DNA of 64,000 nt from the NCBI GenBank assembly GCA_035623335.1, contig DASPTQ010000308.1, positions 19,111 to 83,110 on the forward strand, read 5' to 3'. Source of the DNA: JAFAGX01 sp035623335 (GTDB lineage: Bacteria > Acidobacteriota > Terriglobia > Terriglobales > Acidobacteriaceae). Position 1 is the stretch's first letter; each line of letters starts with the position of its first letter. Below are positions 1 to 8,127 of this stretch, piece by piece. The notes beneath the pieces are model-generated. The model was not told where the DNA came from. It made no database searches and saw only the letters and a list, made by a program, of their open reading frames with translations. A program made the position numbers and the translations under genes.

Positions 1-1410
1 CTTGAACACGATCTCCACATTCTCCACATCCGAGATCTGCTTCGAGGGATCGCCCTTGATCACCACCAGGTCCGCGTTCTTCCCTGCTGCAATCGACCCA
101 ATCTGCTCATCTCTTCTCAGATAGGTCGCGCCATTCAAAGTAGCGACCTTGATGGCCTCCACTGGAGAAAATCCTGCCTGAACGAGCAGCTCGATTTCGC
201 GCTGATCACCGAATCCCGGCACAACGTCACCCGCTCCGGTCGGATCCGGTCCAGCAATCAGCAGGCCGCCGCTTTGCGCAAACTCGTGCTCCAGCCCCAT
301 GTCATTCTTGAACAGCTGAACCCAATCCGTCTTGGGCTTGGGTAGGGATGCCGGCCGCTCGCGAAGCAGGAAAAAATCCTGTCTCGCCTCGGGCGTCATC
401 GCGTCCAGAACCGCTTGCCGAATGGGCGTTTTCTCTCCCGCCGGCATCCCCGATGCTTCAAATACCGGCAGCGTCGAGGTGATCGTCACATGGTGCTTCA
501 CCAGCGTCGCAATCAGGTTTTTCGCCTCCGCACTTCCTGGTGTCATTCGTTCTAGGGTGTACTCGCCCTCGCTCTGGCTGCACACATCCGGCTTTTTGTC
601 TGGATCCAGTTGCGTGTTGACGTAGAAGCCGTGTTCCAGATCATCGATACCTAACTCGGCAGCCTCGGGATAGGTCACCGAACATAAATGCCCGGTGATT
701 TTGATTCCTCGCTTGTGCGCCGCTTCAATCGCGGCCTTCAGTTCATCCTGGGTGATATTCATGTACGCCTTGAAGGACGTTACCCCACGGTCAGCCCAGT
801 AGTTTACCGTCTCCCGCGCATCGTCGGCGTTCCTCAGATGCGGCATCTGGATGAAATAACTGGTCGCTCCCTCCAGGTACGGTCCCGTGACATCGATATG
901 AGGTCCTGGCAGCTTGCCCGCATCAACGTCGTGCTTTAGATTCAGGTCGGCGTACGGCTCAACGCTTCCCGTCGTGCGCATCGTGGTCACGCCACCACCC
1001 AAATAAAGACGTGGTGCAGAAAACGTCATCTGCGGCACTAGCAGTGGCGGATCGTCCTTCCACTCCGCCGTTAGATTCGGCCGGGCAACGTAGAAAAGAT
1101 GGTTGTGCATGCCGACGATCCCCGGCATCACGGAATGTCCGCGCAGGTCGAGTACGGTAACGCCCGCGCTCGCATTCACATCAGCGCCCTTTTCGACCGC
1201 TGTGATCTTTCCGCCTTCAATCACCACATTCTGGTCCTCTAGGGCCGGAGCGCCTGTACCATCAATCACGCGCACGTGTGCCAGCACCGTCTTCACAGTG
1301 TCCACTTTGACGAATGCCTTGACTTCTTTGGAAAGCTCGGAACTTTGACCCGCGAGAGAACCGACGAAGCAACACCAGGCGAAAATCGCCGCCAAAATAC
1401 GCCTTGCCAT
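1..1410 (-). CDS. Secreted amidohydrolase (imidazolonepropionase-like), 3' end cut by window edge
   Basis: The gene reads leftwards from an ATG at 1410 and is still open at base 1, so the C-terminus lies outside the window. About 470 residues are visible. The start follows an A+G-rich GGGAGGTGCT site. Residues 1-21 form a signal peptide (hydrophobic stretch, then LAGQ), so the product is probably periplasmic. The composite amidohydrolase domain follows: a beta-sandwich strand around VLAHVRVIDGTG (43-53), then the metal-binding HxH in MHNHLF (H102, H104), and later H residues in ITGHLC and DLEHGF expected to complete the metal site. A Pro-Thr-Gly-Ala-Gly segment and the AGKNADLVVI strand near the C-terminus are typical of the family. 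The family hydrolyses cyclic amides, imides or dipeptides; the substrate here cannot be read. It is paralogous in type to the amidohydrolase at 3572-4999, but the two are not closely similar. Confidence 0.88.
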   Translation of the reverse strand, partial: MARRILAAIFAWCCFVGSLAGQSSELSKEVKAFVKVDTVKTVLAHVRVIDGTGAPALEDQNVVIEGGKITAVEKGADVNASAGVTVLDLRGHSVMPGIVGMHNHLFYVARPNLTAEWKDDPPLLVPQMTFSAPRLYLGGGVTTMRTTGSVEPYADLNLKHDVDAGKLPGPHIDVTGPYLEGATSYFIQMPHLRNADDARETVNYWADRGVTSFKAYMNITQDELKAAIEAAHKRGIKITGHLCSVTYPEAAELGIDDLEHGFYVNTQLDPDKKPDVCSQSEGEYTLERMTPGSAEAKNLIATLVKHHVTITSTLPVFEASGMPAGEKTPIRQAVLDAMTPEARQDFFLLRERPASLPKPKTDWVQLFKNDMGLEHEFAQSGGLLIAGPDPTGAGDVVPGFGDQREIELLVQAGFSPVEAIKVATLNGATYLRRDEQIGSIAAGKNADLVVIKGDPSKQISDVENVEIVFK

Positions 1411-1557
1411 AGCACCTCCCGATGACGCGCCATTGTAGCTGAACGGCGATTGTAGACGCGCTACCTCCCCCGTTTTGTGCTGAACCTGTGTGCTGGCTGC
1501 ACCGCCGGGTTCGCATTTTCTGTGAGAAAATCATGCGGTCACTAACCAGCCTGTATC

Positions 1558-2640
1558 ATGACCACCGCGAACAAAGTTCCAACCATCGATGAATACTTGC
1601 GTCAGAGGCTCATGCCGGTCGAGGGCGCGATTCCACACCTACCCGGCATTGAGATGTACGGAAATTCCATCCCCGCCGGAACTGTCGGCGGTGACCTGTT
1701 TGAGTACATCAATTTTCAACAGCGCTACGACATCGACGCACGCATTCAGCAGGCTCTCCGACTATCCCAGCAGTTTCTCGAACCGCTAGCGCTGGGTGAA
1801 CCTCCGCGTAACTCGGTGGACGATCACGTGGCATGGCTGAAAACGATGCAGGGCTACGGGCCAGAGGTGGAGTCCGAATACAGGCGCGCAAGGAGCTCAG
1901 AGCAGATCCGAGTCGCCGAAGACTTGCATGAGCTTTATACGACAGCCGGAGTTCTGTTGGTGGACGCGCAGGGGCACGGAGTGATCTCAGCCAAGATTGC
2001 CTCTACGGTACATGACACTTTCCACGCGTTAATACTGTCCGAACTCGACAGATTTGGAAAGACAACGCCCGAGTTATTCGAAAACCTCAACCTTCGATTG
2101 GCGCTGTCGGTCACTGCTCGCAATGCCTTGGGGATAAGCGAAAAGGAAAATGCGCGTGAGATCGCGACCATGTTATATGGCGAAGTGACTCCTCGCGGCC
2201 ATTTTCGGTTCGTGAACTTCGGGCATCCCCCGCCACTGGTGTTCTGTGCCGAGCAGCGCAAGTTCATGAAGATCGATGCCAGCAAAATGGTGCAATTCCT
2301 TCCGCTTGGCTTACAGATCCCTGCCGACCACCCAGACCGCAATAAGTATTACTCGATGAAGTTTCGATCGATGGAGCTGAGCTCCTCGGATATCTCTGAA
2401 ATCACATTGATGAATCCAGGAGATGTCCTTTTTCTTTACACGGATGGAGTTTACGACGGTAGCGATGAACAAGTGCGGGACCAACTTCAAGAGGTACTGC
2501 ACGAACACTACACGCAACCGGCAAGGGACATTTGCAAGGCATTGTTGGATTACGCGGTGAAGCAAGACGAACATCTGCGGCAGAACGGCGACGAAGCCCT
2601 TATCGACGACAAAACCGTGTTCATCATCAAGCGATCTTGA
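1558..2640 (+). CDS. SpoIIE-type PP2C-family protein phosphatase with an inserted helical segment
   Basis: This 360-residue soluble protein carries the metal-binding motifs of SpoIIE/PPM serine-threonine phosphatases: GGDLFEY at 44-50, DAQGHG at 136-141, GHPPPL at 222-227 and LFLYTDGVYD at 291-300. Such enzymes dephosphorylate anti-sigma-factor antagonists or other phosphoproteins. No sensor domain (PAS, GAF, response regulator) precedes the catalytic fold, which starts almost at the N-terminus. Motifs 1 and 2 are about 90 residues apart instead of the roughly 35-40 usual in the family. The extra stretch (about 55-130) is charged and probably helical. There is no signal peptide. No anti-sigma or STAS gene lies nearby, so the partner is unknown. 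The ATG at 1558 is close to the divergent amidohydrolase start at 1410. Confidence 0.85.
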   Translation: MTTANKVPTIDEYLRQRLMPVEGAIPHLPGIEMYGNSIPAGTVGGDLFEYINFQQRYDIDARIQQALRLSQQFLEPLALGEPPRNSVDDHVAWLKTMQGYGPEVESEYRRARSSEQIRVAEDLHELYTTAGVLLVDAQGHGVISAKIASTVHDTFHALILSELDRFGKTTPELFENLNLRLALSVTARNALGISEKENAREIATMLYGEVTPRGHFRFVNFGHPPPLVFCAEQRKFMKIDASKMVQFLPLGLQIPADHPDRNKYYSMKFRSMELSSSDISEITLMNPGDVLFLYTDGVYDGSDEQVRDQLQEVLHEHYTQPARDICKALLDYAVKQDEHLRQNGDEALIDDKTVFIIKRS

Positions 2641-2713
2641 AAAGGTCGGGAAGGCCTCAACTATTCGACGTGCCCTTAGGGAAACATTCCCCGCAGTTAT
2701 AATCGCCCGACTT

Positions 2714-2824
2714 ATGGCAGATACAAGGCTTGGTCCCTGCGAAATCGGTGCCCTGTTGGGTGCGGGTTCTACTGGGATAGGTTATACCTTTCCCTGGCGA
2801 AGCTCACCGGCAGCTGAAACTTGA
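2714..2824 (+). pseudogene. 5' stub of a Ser/Thr protein kinase gene
   Basis: A 36-codon reading frame begins MADTRLGPCEIGALLGAGST. This matches the start of acidobacterial Hanks-type kinases (LGPYEI..LLGAGGMGEVYRA), including the glycine-rich nucleotide loop. After about 23 residues the similarity ends, and a TGA follows at 2822. Nothing resembling the catalytic loop or DFG follows before the next gene. I read this as the remaining 5' end of a deleted kinase gene. The alternative is chance similarity over a short stretch. Confidence 0.45.
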
Positions 2825-2900
2825 CAAGCAATCGCATGCTGTCGCACCCTGCTCTTGCTCATCTTATTCGTGTTACGATTTCTTTTAATGGGAGGTCGCT

Positions 2901-3539
2901 ATGAAGTTCGACCTCGATCAGTTTATCTCCGATTGTCGCAGCGCCATTCAGCTAGACGCATCCCATAAGTTTGTGCGCGAGGTCGTTGCCCGAGCGGTTT
3001 CCGACCCACTAGCAGTGCTTAACGGATTGGGCGAGCCAAAGCAGGGGGAGATTAGACCGCTCTACCGTTCGAACGATCTCACAATCTTGAACGTTATTTG
3101 GGCACCCTGGATGACTCTGCTGCCTCATAATCATCAAATGTGGGCCGTCATTGGAATCTACACCGGGCGCGAAGACAACATTTTCTGGCGTCGTGTAGAC
3201 GGTGGCGGGCACGTGTGGGTGGAAGCTGCAGGGGCAAGAGCGTTGTCGGAAAGGGATGCCGTACCACTGGGGCAGGATGTCATTCACTCCGTAACCAACC
3301 CAATCCCACGCTTGACGGGTGCTATTCACATCTATGGCGGCGACTTTTTTGGTGTGGCACGCAGCGAGTGGGATGCAGAGACTCTGTTGGAGCAGCAAAG
3401 CGATGGGGCGAAGATGGCTCGACGGTTCGAGGAAGCCAATACGCTCTGGAGGCTGAAGGTGTCTCATGATAATCCCGGCTCTTCCGCACCAGAATCCGTG
3501 AGGCATGCGTCCTCGAGTTCGAGGCCGGGCACTCGCTAG
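2901..3539 (+). CDS. Cysteine-dioxygenase-like cupin protein
   Basis: The 212-residue protein begins at an ATG with a strong GGGAGGTCGCT ribosome site. It has the double-stranded beta-helix pattern of the CDO-like cupins: a PHNHQMWAVIGIYTGRED block (H76, H78, E91 as likely iron ligands) and a later QDVIHSV (H129) that would supply the third histidine. In this family the mononuclear iron enzyme oxidises small thiols such as cysteine or 3-mercaptopropionate, but many members have no tested substrate. No signal peptide is present, so it is probably cytoplasmic. The last 25 residues (Ser/Pro/Arg-rich) look unstructured. Upstream is the kinase stub. Downstream it is convergent with the amidohydrolase at 3572-4999, 32 bp away. 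Confidence 0.75.
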   Translation: MKFDLDQFISDCRSAIQLDASHKFVREVVARAVSDPLAVLNGLGEPKQGEIRPLYRSNDLTILNVIWAPWMTLLPHNHQMWAVIGIYTGREDNIFWRRVDGGGHVWVEAAGARALSERDAVPLGQDVIHSVTNPIPRLTGAIHIYGGDFFGVARSEWDAETLLEQQSDGAKMARRFEEANTLWRLKVSHDNPGSSAPESVRHASSSSRPGTR

Positions 3540-3571
3540 CGACACAACTGACCACGATGGGCGGCCGCAAT

Positions 3572-4999
3572 TCACCGCTGGCGCTTGACTGGTGGCTCAC
3601 TGTTTCCGTTGGAAGCAAAATCATTCCTGATCAACTCGCCACCCTTCATCACAAAGCGGACACGCTCTACCTCGGTGACATCGGCAACCGGATCGCCGGC
3701 GACGGCGATGAGATCGCCGAACTTCCCAGGCTCAACTGTACCGATGCGGTCCGCCCAGCCCAGCATTTCGGCTGCGTTGATGGTGACGGCGCGAATCACA
3801 TCTAGAGATGGCATTCCGGCCTGACGCAACTGAACAAAGGTCGCAGTGCTCGCTTGCCCACGCGTCTTTCCTGGATAAGACCAGCACATGTCCGATCCAG
3901 CGGCAAATTTGACACCCGAGTTCAACACCCGCTGAACCAACTGATCATATCGTTGCTGGCGGCGCGCATCGGAGCCGGCATTCGCAGCCTGGAAGACACG
4001 TGACATCACTATGCTTGGTTCGGTGATCTTGAGGAAGAATCCGCCATACCAGGTTGGCGTCAGATCGAGGAAGATGCCTTTATCGCGCATCTGCTTGAGT
4101 TGCTCGTCCGTCACATCGTTGCCGTGCTCGATAGAATCTGCTCCGGCATCGATCGCGGTTTGTATGCTCGCGGCATCGATTGCGTGGACGGCAACCTTGA
4201 GGTGCTGGCGGTGTGCCTCTTCTACAATTGCCGCTAGTTCAGCAAGTGAGAGGTCCTCACCGGTCGTAACCTTGATTACGTCGACGTTGTGAAAAACGTT
4301 CTGTCGAACCGCTTGCCGCCCCTGGTCGGCCCCGTTTACGACTAAGAATTCCTGCGCCATGATGGCGTCGGCGAGCGCAGGATTGAGATTCTGCAGGTAA
4401 GAACCGGGGGCGATCAGCTTGCGTCCGGCAGCCAGGATCCTCGGGCCGAGGACGCGGCCTGCGTTGATCGCGTCCCGCAGTTCAGTGTCGCCGTCAACAC
4501 CCGAATGGCCAAGGTTGCGAACGGTTGTAATGCCGCTCTCCAGGTCCTCACGTGCCAACTGTGCACCCAGAAAAGCTCGCTTGGTCGGAGATTCCACGAT
4601 GGCCAGCAGGAGTCCAGGCGCAAACTCCCCGTTGGAATGGCGCTGAATCTCCGCTTCGGGCGGCACAATGATGTCGAGAAATAGGTGCGTGTGGCCGTCA
4701 ATCAACCCTGGCAATAAAGTGGCGTTTCCGAGATCTATGGTGTTGACGCCCGTGGGCGAATCGACTAGTACCCGCGCCGGAGACCCGACTTCCTTGATCT
4801 TGCCGCCTTCCACCAGAACGGCGGCAGGCGAGAGAACGTTGCCTGTCCGCGGATCGAGCAGGCGGCTAGCTTTGACCAAAATGGGCGGAAGCGGCGAGTA
4901 TCGCACTTGGGCGCTCGACGTGCGTACGAAAAACAGAGCCGCCAGAGCTAGGAGCTCGGCGCGCAACCGGTGGTTGAGCAATTGCCTAGTATTGATCAC
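3572..4999 (-). CDS. Secreted amidohydrolase (imidazolonepropionase-like)
   Basis: A 475-residue protein with a GTG start at 4999. Residues 12-31 form a signal peptide ending TSSAQ. The amidohydrolase fold follows: a composite beta-domain (ILVKASRLLDPRTG), the HxH motif in DGHTHLFLD (H103, H105), histidines in KVAVHAID and SIEHGND, and an aspartate in AAGSDMCWS. These are the metal ligands of the superfamily. The C-terminal strand GKFGDLIAVAGDP returns to the small domain. Substrate unknown; relatives include prolidase-like dipeptidases and imidazolonepropionases. The reading frame stays open upstream of the GTG to about 5112, and that extension resembles a BlaI N-terminus (see the 5000-5112 entry). 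A possible BlaI-type operator lies at 5096-5136, so regulation by a BlaI/MecI-like repressor is possible. Confidence 0.9.
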   Translation of the reverse strand: MINTRQLLNHRLRAELLALAALFFVRTSSAQVRYSPLPPILVKASRLLDPRTGNVLSPAAVLVEGGKIKEVGSPARVLVDSPTGVNTIDLGNATLLPGLIDGHTHLFLDIIVPPEAEIQRHSNGEFAPGLLLAIVESPTKRAFLGAQLAREDLESGITTVRNLGHSGVDGDTELRDAINAGRVLGPRILAAGRKLIAPGSYLQNLNPALADAIMAQEFLVVNGADQGRQAVRQNVFHNVDVIKVTTGEDLSLAELAAIVEEAHRQHLKVAVHAIDAASIQTAIDAGADSIEHGNDVTDEQLKQMRDKGIFLDLTPTWYGGFFLKITEPSIVMSRVFQAANAGSDARRQQRYDQLVQRVLNSGVKFAAGSDMCWSYPGKTRGQASTATFVQLRQAGMPSLDVIRAVTINAAEMLGWADRIGTVEPGKFGDLIAVAGDPVADVTEVERVRFVMKGGELIRNDFASNGNSEPPVKRQR

Positions 5000-5112
5000 G
5001 CACCAGCCCGTCGCGGTACTTCGCGTGGAGCAGATTCCTAGCTTTCCGCGCTGCTCGAGAATGCGGGTCTCAGCCTTGCTGAGGCGCGTCTTGCGTCTAC
5101 TACTTTATACGT
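5000..5112 (-). pseudogene. Possible 5' remnant of a blaI-like repressor gene
   Basis: In frame with, and upstream of, the amidohydrolase GTG, the minus strand encodes KTRLSKAETRILEQRGKLG. This resembles the N-terminus of BlaI/MecI winged-helix repressors (RLSKAE..ILE.LW.RG). No start codon remains in this frame after the TAA near 5110; the position expected for ATG reads AAG. The similarity is lost after about 18 residues. It sits just downstream of a BlaI-like operator, where an autoregulated blaI gene would be expected. The match is short, so confidence is low. Confidence 0.3.
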
Positions 5113-5136
5113 TTATTCTACTACATGATGAGTAGA
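5096..5136. promoter_or_regulatory. BlaI/MecI-type operator-like repeats
   Basis: TCTACTAC occurs twice (5096-5103 and 5117-5124). The second copy continues as CTACTACATGATGAGTAG, which is one base short of a perfect CTACTACAT-G-ATGTAGTAG palindrome. BlaI/MecI/CopY-family repressors bind TACTACA/TGTAGTA-type dyads. The site is about 100-135 bp upstream of the amidohydrolase start at 4999. Confidence 0.4.
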
Positions 5137-5202
5137 GAGTCAAAATGGTGCGTCGCGGGGGCAAAAGAGTCCGATCTCGGGATTGGTGAGGAGATCTGCT
5201 AC

Positions 5203-6822
5203 TTACAGGTCTCCCAGTTCGAGCGTAACGTCTGCGTTTTTCCAAGCGGCCTCAAATTCTTTTCGAACCCCCTCCACGTTGGCACTCTTGTTCTGGGCTT
5301 CCAAGGCTCGGAGTAGCCCAAAAAGCGACCGGGGATTTCGGGGGTTCTGTTCGAGGTCGGCGCGAAACACGGCTTCCGCTCGCTCCGCTTGGCCGCTCCG
5401 CAGCAATGCGGCTCCTAGAGATTCGCGGACTGGATAAAACCATTCGGGCGGCTCGCCGTAATACAATGTGTCCTCGATTTCTACCCCCTTCTCCCAATCT
5501 TTGATTGCCTGCTCATGATCACCCTTCGCGGTAGCGATCCGGGCATCCAAGATAGTTTCGGCGAGCTCCAGAAAGGTTCGGGCCTTATTGAAAAACATGC
5601 TGAACTCCTGGTCGGCGGGCGTTTGTTCGCGCTCAGTTTCGAGAATTGTTCGTTCCGCTTCTGCCATCGCGATTTGGTTCTTTGCGGCAAAGGCAGATCC
5701 GCGTGCGAAATGCCAAAAGGCTGTCGTCATGGACAGACTCGGGTTCGGTAGAGGCAATTGCAACACTTCCTCCCAACGATGGAAGCGCACGAGTACAAAA
5801 ATCGGATAGGGCACGTACGTCTCGGCGACCGGCATGTCGTGGAGCATCGGACCGACGTGAGCAGCCAGTTCATCGGCAGCTTGCTTGGCGTGCGCGAAAT
5901 CGCCACCCATGCTGTAGCTGGCGGAGAGGAAGTGAAGATTGTGGCAGTAATACTGCATGTCGTACATGCTCCCCGTTGTGCCGCTCTCCCGGAGATAGGT
6001 GCGATCGGCTTCGGCTCCAGCCGCGTTGCTTTGGGCGGCTGCCGAGTAGTCTCCTAGGCGCATGTAGACGTGCGCAGGCATGTGCACCAGGTGACCTGCA
6101 GCCGGAGCGAGAATTTCTAAACGATGTGCGCTCGCGAAGGCCCACTCAGGATGGGACGATGCTTCGGTGGCGTGAATGTAATAGTGATTTGCACCAAGGT
6201 GATTGGGATCACGCCGCAACACGGCTTCGAGTGCGGCAAGGATTTCTGCCGTGCCTTCGGTCGGACGACCATCGAGGCTCCATAGCTTCCAAGGATGAAG
6301 ATCCATTAAGCTCTCCGCAAAGAGTGTCTTCGCATCTAAATCATCAGGGTAATGCCTGGACAGTTCTCGCATCGCGTTGGCGTACTCTGCATCGAGCCTC
6401 CTCGGGTCGACCGTCGGATCCGATGAATAGCGATAAGCAAGAGCTTGAATGTAGGCGCGCTCACGTTCTGTGGCGCCCGGCGCGAGTGACAATGCTTTCT
6501 GTACGGCTTCGTAAGCAGCCTTTTCGTGCGCTGGATCGACATCAAGATTGATGCAAGGACCAAGCGCCAATGCGATGCCCCAAAACGCCATAGCCGACCG
6601 CGGGTCTAGCTCCGATACTCGTCGAAATGCGCGGGCGGCTTCCTCGTGGTTGAACGCGAAGACCAGTGTCAGTCCCTGATCGAAGAATCGCTGCGCCTCA
6701 GGATTCCTCGTGGAGATGGTGTGGTGATGTTGGCCCAAGCCCGGCAATAGGACTGCCGACCCCGGCTGGGCAAACGATGAGTGACCCACAAGAAATACAA
6801 ATACAAGCGCGAGGAGTTCCAT
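5203..6822 (-). CDS. Secreted tetratricopeptide-repeat protein
   Basis: This 539-residue protein starts with a signal peptide (about 1-18, ending SSFAQ) and is otherwise helical with TPR-like repeats. Examples are FNHEEAARAFRRVSELDPRS near 57-76, a repeat around LAALEAVLRRDPNHLGANHY, and C-terminal repeats around LRSGQAERAEAVFRADLEQN. It belongs to a type common in Acidobacteria and often annotated only as a TPR protein. It has no catalytic motif. The HHHTIS segment after the signal peptide and the YYIHATEASSHPEWA block with several His residues are conserved-looking and could bind metal, but that is a guess. It is read in the same direction as the amidohydrolase at 3572-4999, with about 200 bp between them. 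Confidence 0.85.
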   Translation of the reverse strand: MELLALVFVFLVGHSSFAQPGSAVLLPGLGQHHHTISTRNPEAQRFFDQGLTLVFAFNHEEAARAFRRVSELDPRSAMAFWGIALALGPCINLDVDPAHEKAAYEAVQKALSLAPGATERERAYIQALAYRYSSDPTVDPRRLDAEYANAMRELSRHYPDDLDAKTLFAESLMDLHPWKLWSLDGRPTEGTAEILAALEAVLRRDPNHLGANHYYIHATEASSHPEWAFASAHRLEILAPAAGHLVHMPAHVYMRLGDYSAAAQSNAAGAEADRTYLRESGTTGSMYDMQYYCHNLHFLSASYSMGGDFAHAKQAADELAAHVGPMLHDMPVAETYVPYPIFVLVRFHRWEEVLQLPLPNPSLSMTTAFWHFARGSAFAAKNQIAMAEAERTILETEREQTPADQEFSMFFNKARTFLELAETILDARIATAKGDHEQAIKDWEKGVEIEDTLYYGEPPEWFYPVRESLGAALLRSGQAERAEAVFRADLEQNPRNPRSLFGLLRALEAQNKSANVEGVRKEFEAAWKNADVTLELGDL

Positions 6823-7405
6823 TGGGATTCTCTAAGCGTTCAAGGGAGGGTAGCAAACTTCCTGAATCCAAAAACTGCCTGGAATGCTTATATCACGTAT
6901 GTGCTCAACTGCAGCCAAGAACGATTCCTGGCGCCCATTTTGATCCGCGAGCTGATGGTGATGCGTGGGAGGTCGAACTTGACAGTATGTCCCATCGAAT
7001 CACTCGCCCAATCGGAGAATCTCAGGCTCGGACTCTGAGCCAAGAACTGCGGAGCCGCAGGTATCGTGAGTAGCGGAAGCTGGCGTTTCGAGCAAGAGGA
7101 ATGGAGTCTTGGGCATGGACGCAGAAGGCTGACGCAGAGGACACTTGCGCTTGGTTGAGGTAGGCAGGAAGAGCACACCATGACATGAAGCCCGGCCCGG
7201 CCTTTTGGGTTAAATGCCGCGCGCTCTCGCCGGGATTGCTCTGGTCGCTTGGACCGTGTACGCCAAGCTCGGCCTGGCCATTGCTGCCCTTGCCTGGTTG
7301 AATCCAGATCTGGTCTGGGATCATCAGGACAGAGGCAACTGAACGGTCATTCCTGACCCAGCCGCCTCGCTTGGCAGGATTAAACTTTCGCACAGGGAGG
7401 GAGAT
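6823..7405. other. Intergenic region with no recognisable gene
   Basis: Short open frames on both strands show no recognisable domain or convincing ribosome site. The last 15 bp contain the GGGAGGGAG site used by the small gene at 7406. Confidence 0.5.
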
Positions 7406-7687
7406 ATGGACCGCTACTTGATCGAGACGCCTCACACAGGCTCGCAATGCCTTGCTTTGATCAAACAGCTCAACGCTCAAGGCTATCTCTGGAATTTTAA
7501 CTGGGGATGCGAAGCTGGCACCCATAGCGGGTGGGCCATCATTGAGGCGGAAAATCAGGCACAGGCTCGGCTGGCGGTACCGCCCCTAGTACGCAGTCAG
7601 GCGCGCGTTGTTAAGCTGAACAAGTTCGACGCCACAACGATTGCGTATTACGAGAAGCAAAGGGAGGCCGTTCCCTCTCAGGGTTAG
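7406..7687 (+). CDS. Small conserved protein of unknown function
   Basis: A 93-residue protein preceded by a strong GGGAGGGAGAT ribosome site. It begins MDRYLIETPHTGSQCLALI and contains NWGCEAGTHSGWAIIEAENQ and a C-terminal VVKLNKFDATTIAYYEKQ. The strand-helix-strand pattern of about 90 residues suggests a ferredoxin-like alpha/beta fold, similar in outline to DUF3303 or muconolactone-isomerase-like small proteins. Two cysteines (about 15 and 34) and two histidines are present. There is no signal peptide. The gene stands alone between two long non-coding stretches. Function not assigned. Confidence 0.7.
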   Translation: MDRYLIETPHTGSQCLALIKQLNAQGYLWNFNWGCEAGTHSGWAIIEAENQAQARLAVPPLVRSQARVVKLNKFDATTIAYYEKQREAVPSQG

Positions 7688-8127
7688 GCTGGGTGGGCAG
7701 TGCAAGCGATGACCAATAAGCAGCCACCCCTAATACCCTCTTCCAGCGGCGCAGGCTCTCGCCTGTTTTCAGCTCATGGATGTGGCCGGGATCGTTGAGG
7801 CTTGAGATGGCTCTGGTCGTGAACCGCTGGGTTTAACCTTGATTCACCATGGGTCCGAGCATTGGGTTGCAACCCTGCGACCGTCCCGCTCGGCTACCCT
7901 CCAAAAGCCTCGAGTCAGCGGTCTGAGCAAGCCACGATCGCAGGCACTGCGGAATACCGCCAGACCAAGGGAGATGAAAATCTGACCCCTGGTGCTTACC
8001 AAGGGGTCGATCGCGGTCTGCTGTACTTTACGGTCATCGGCTCAGACGAGCATCGGTCAGTCCGAACAGACGATTCTCGAACTGCCTATTCGCCCCAACC
8101 ATAGAATCTCGGCCGGAGATCCTAACC
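7688..8127. other. Intergenic region with no recognisable gene
   Basis: Between the small protein and the end of the convergent methyltransferase gene. No open frame here has a recognisable domain, and no clear hairpin terminator was seen. Confidence 0.5.

Noticed and set aside
5646..6551. 301-codon plus-strand frame
   Set aside because: Antisense shadow of the TPR gene at 5203-6822; Arg/Ser-rich composition typical of a false frame.
7022..7525. 167-codon minus-strand frame
   Set aside because: Overlaps the small gene at 7406 in antisense, with no ribosome site or recognisable domain.
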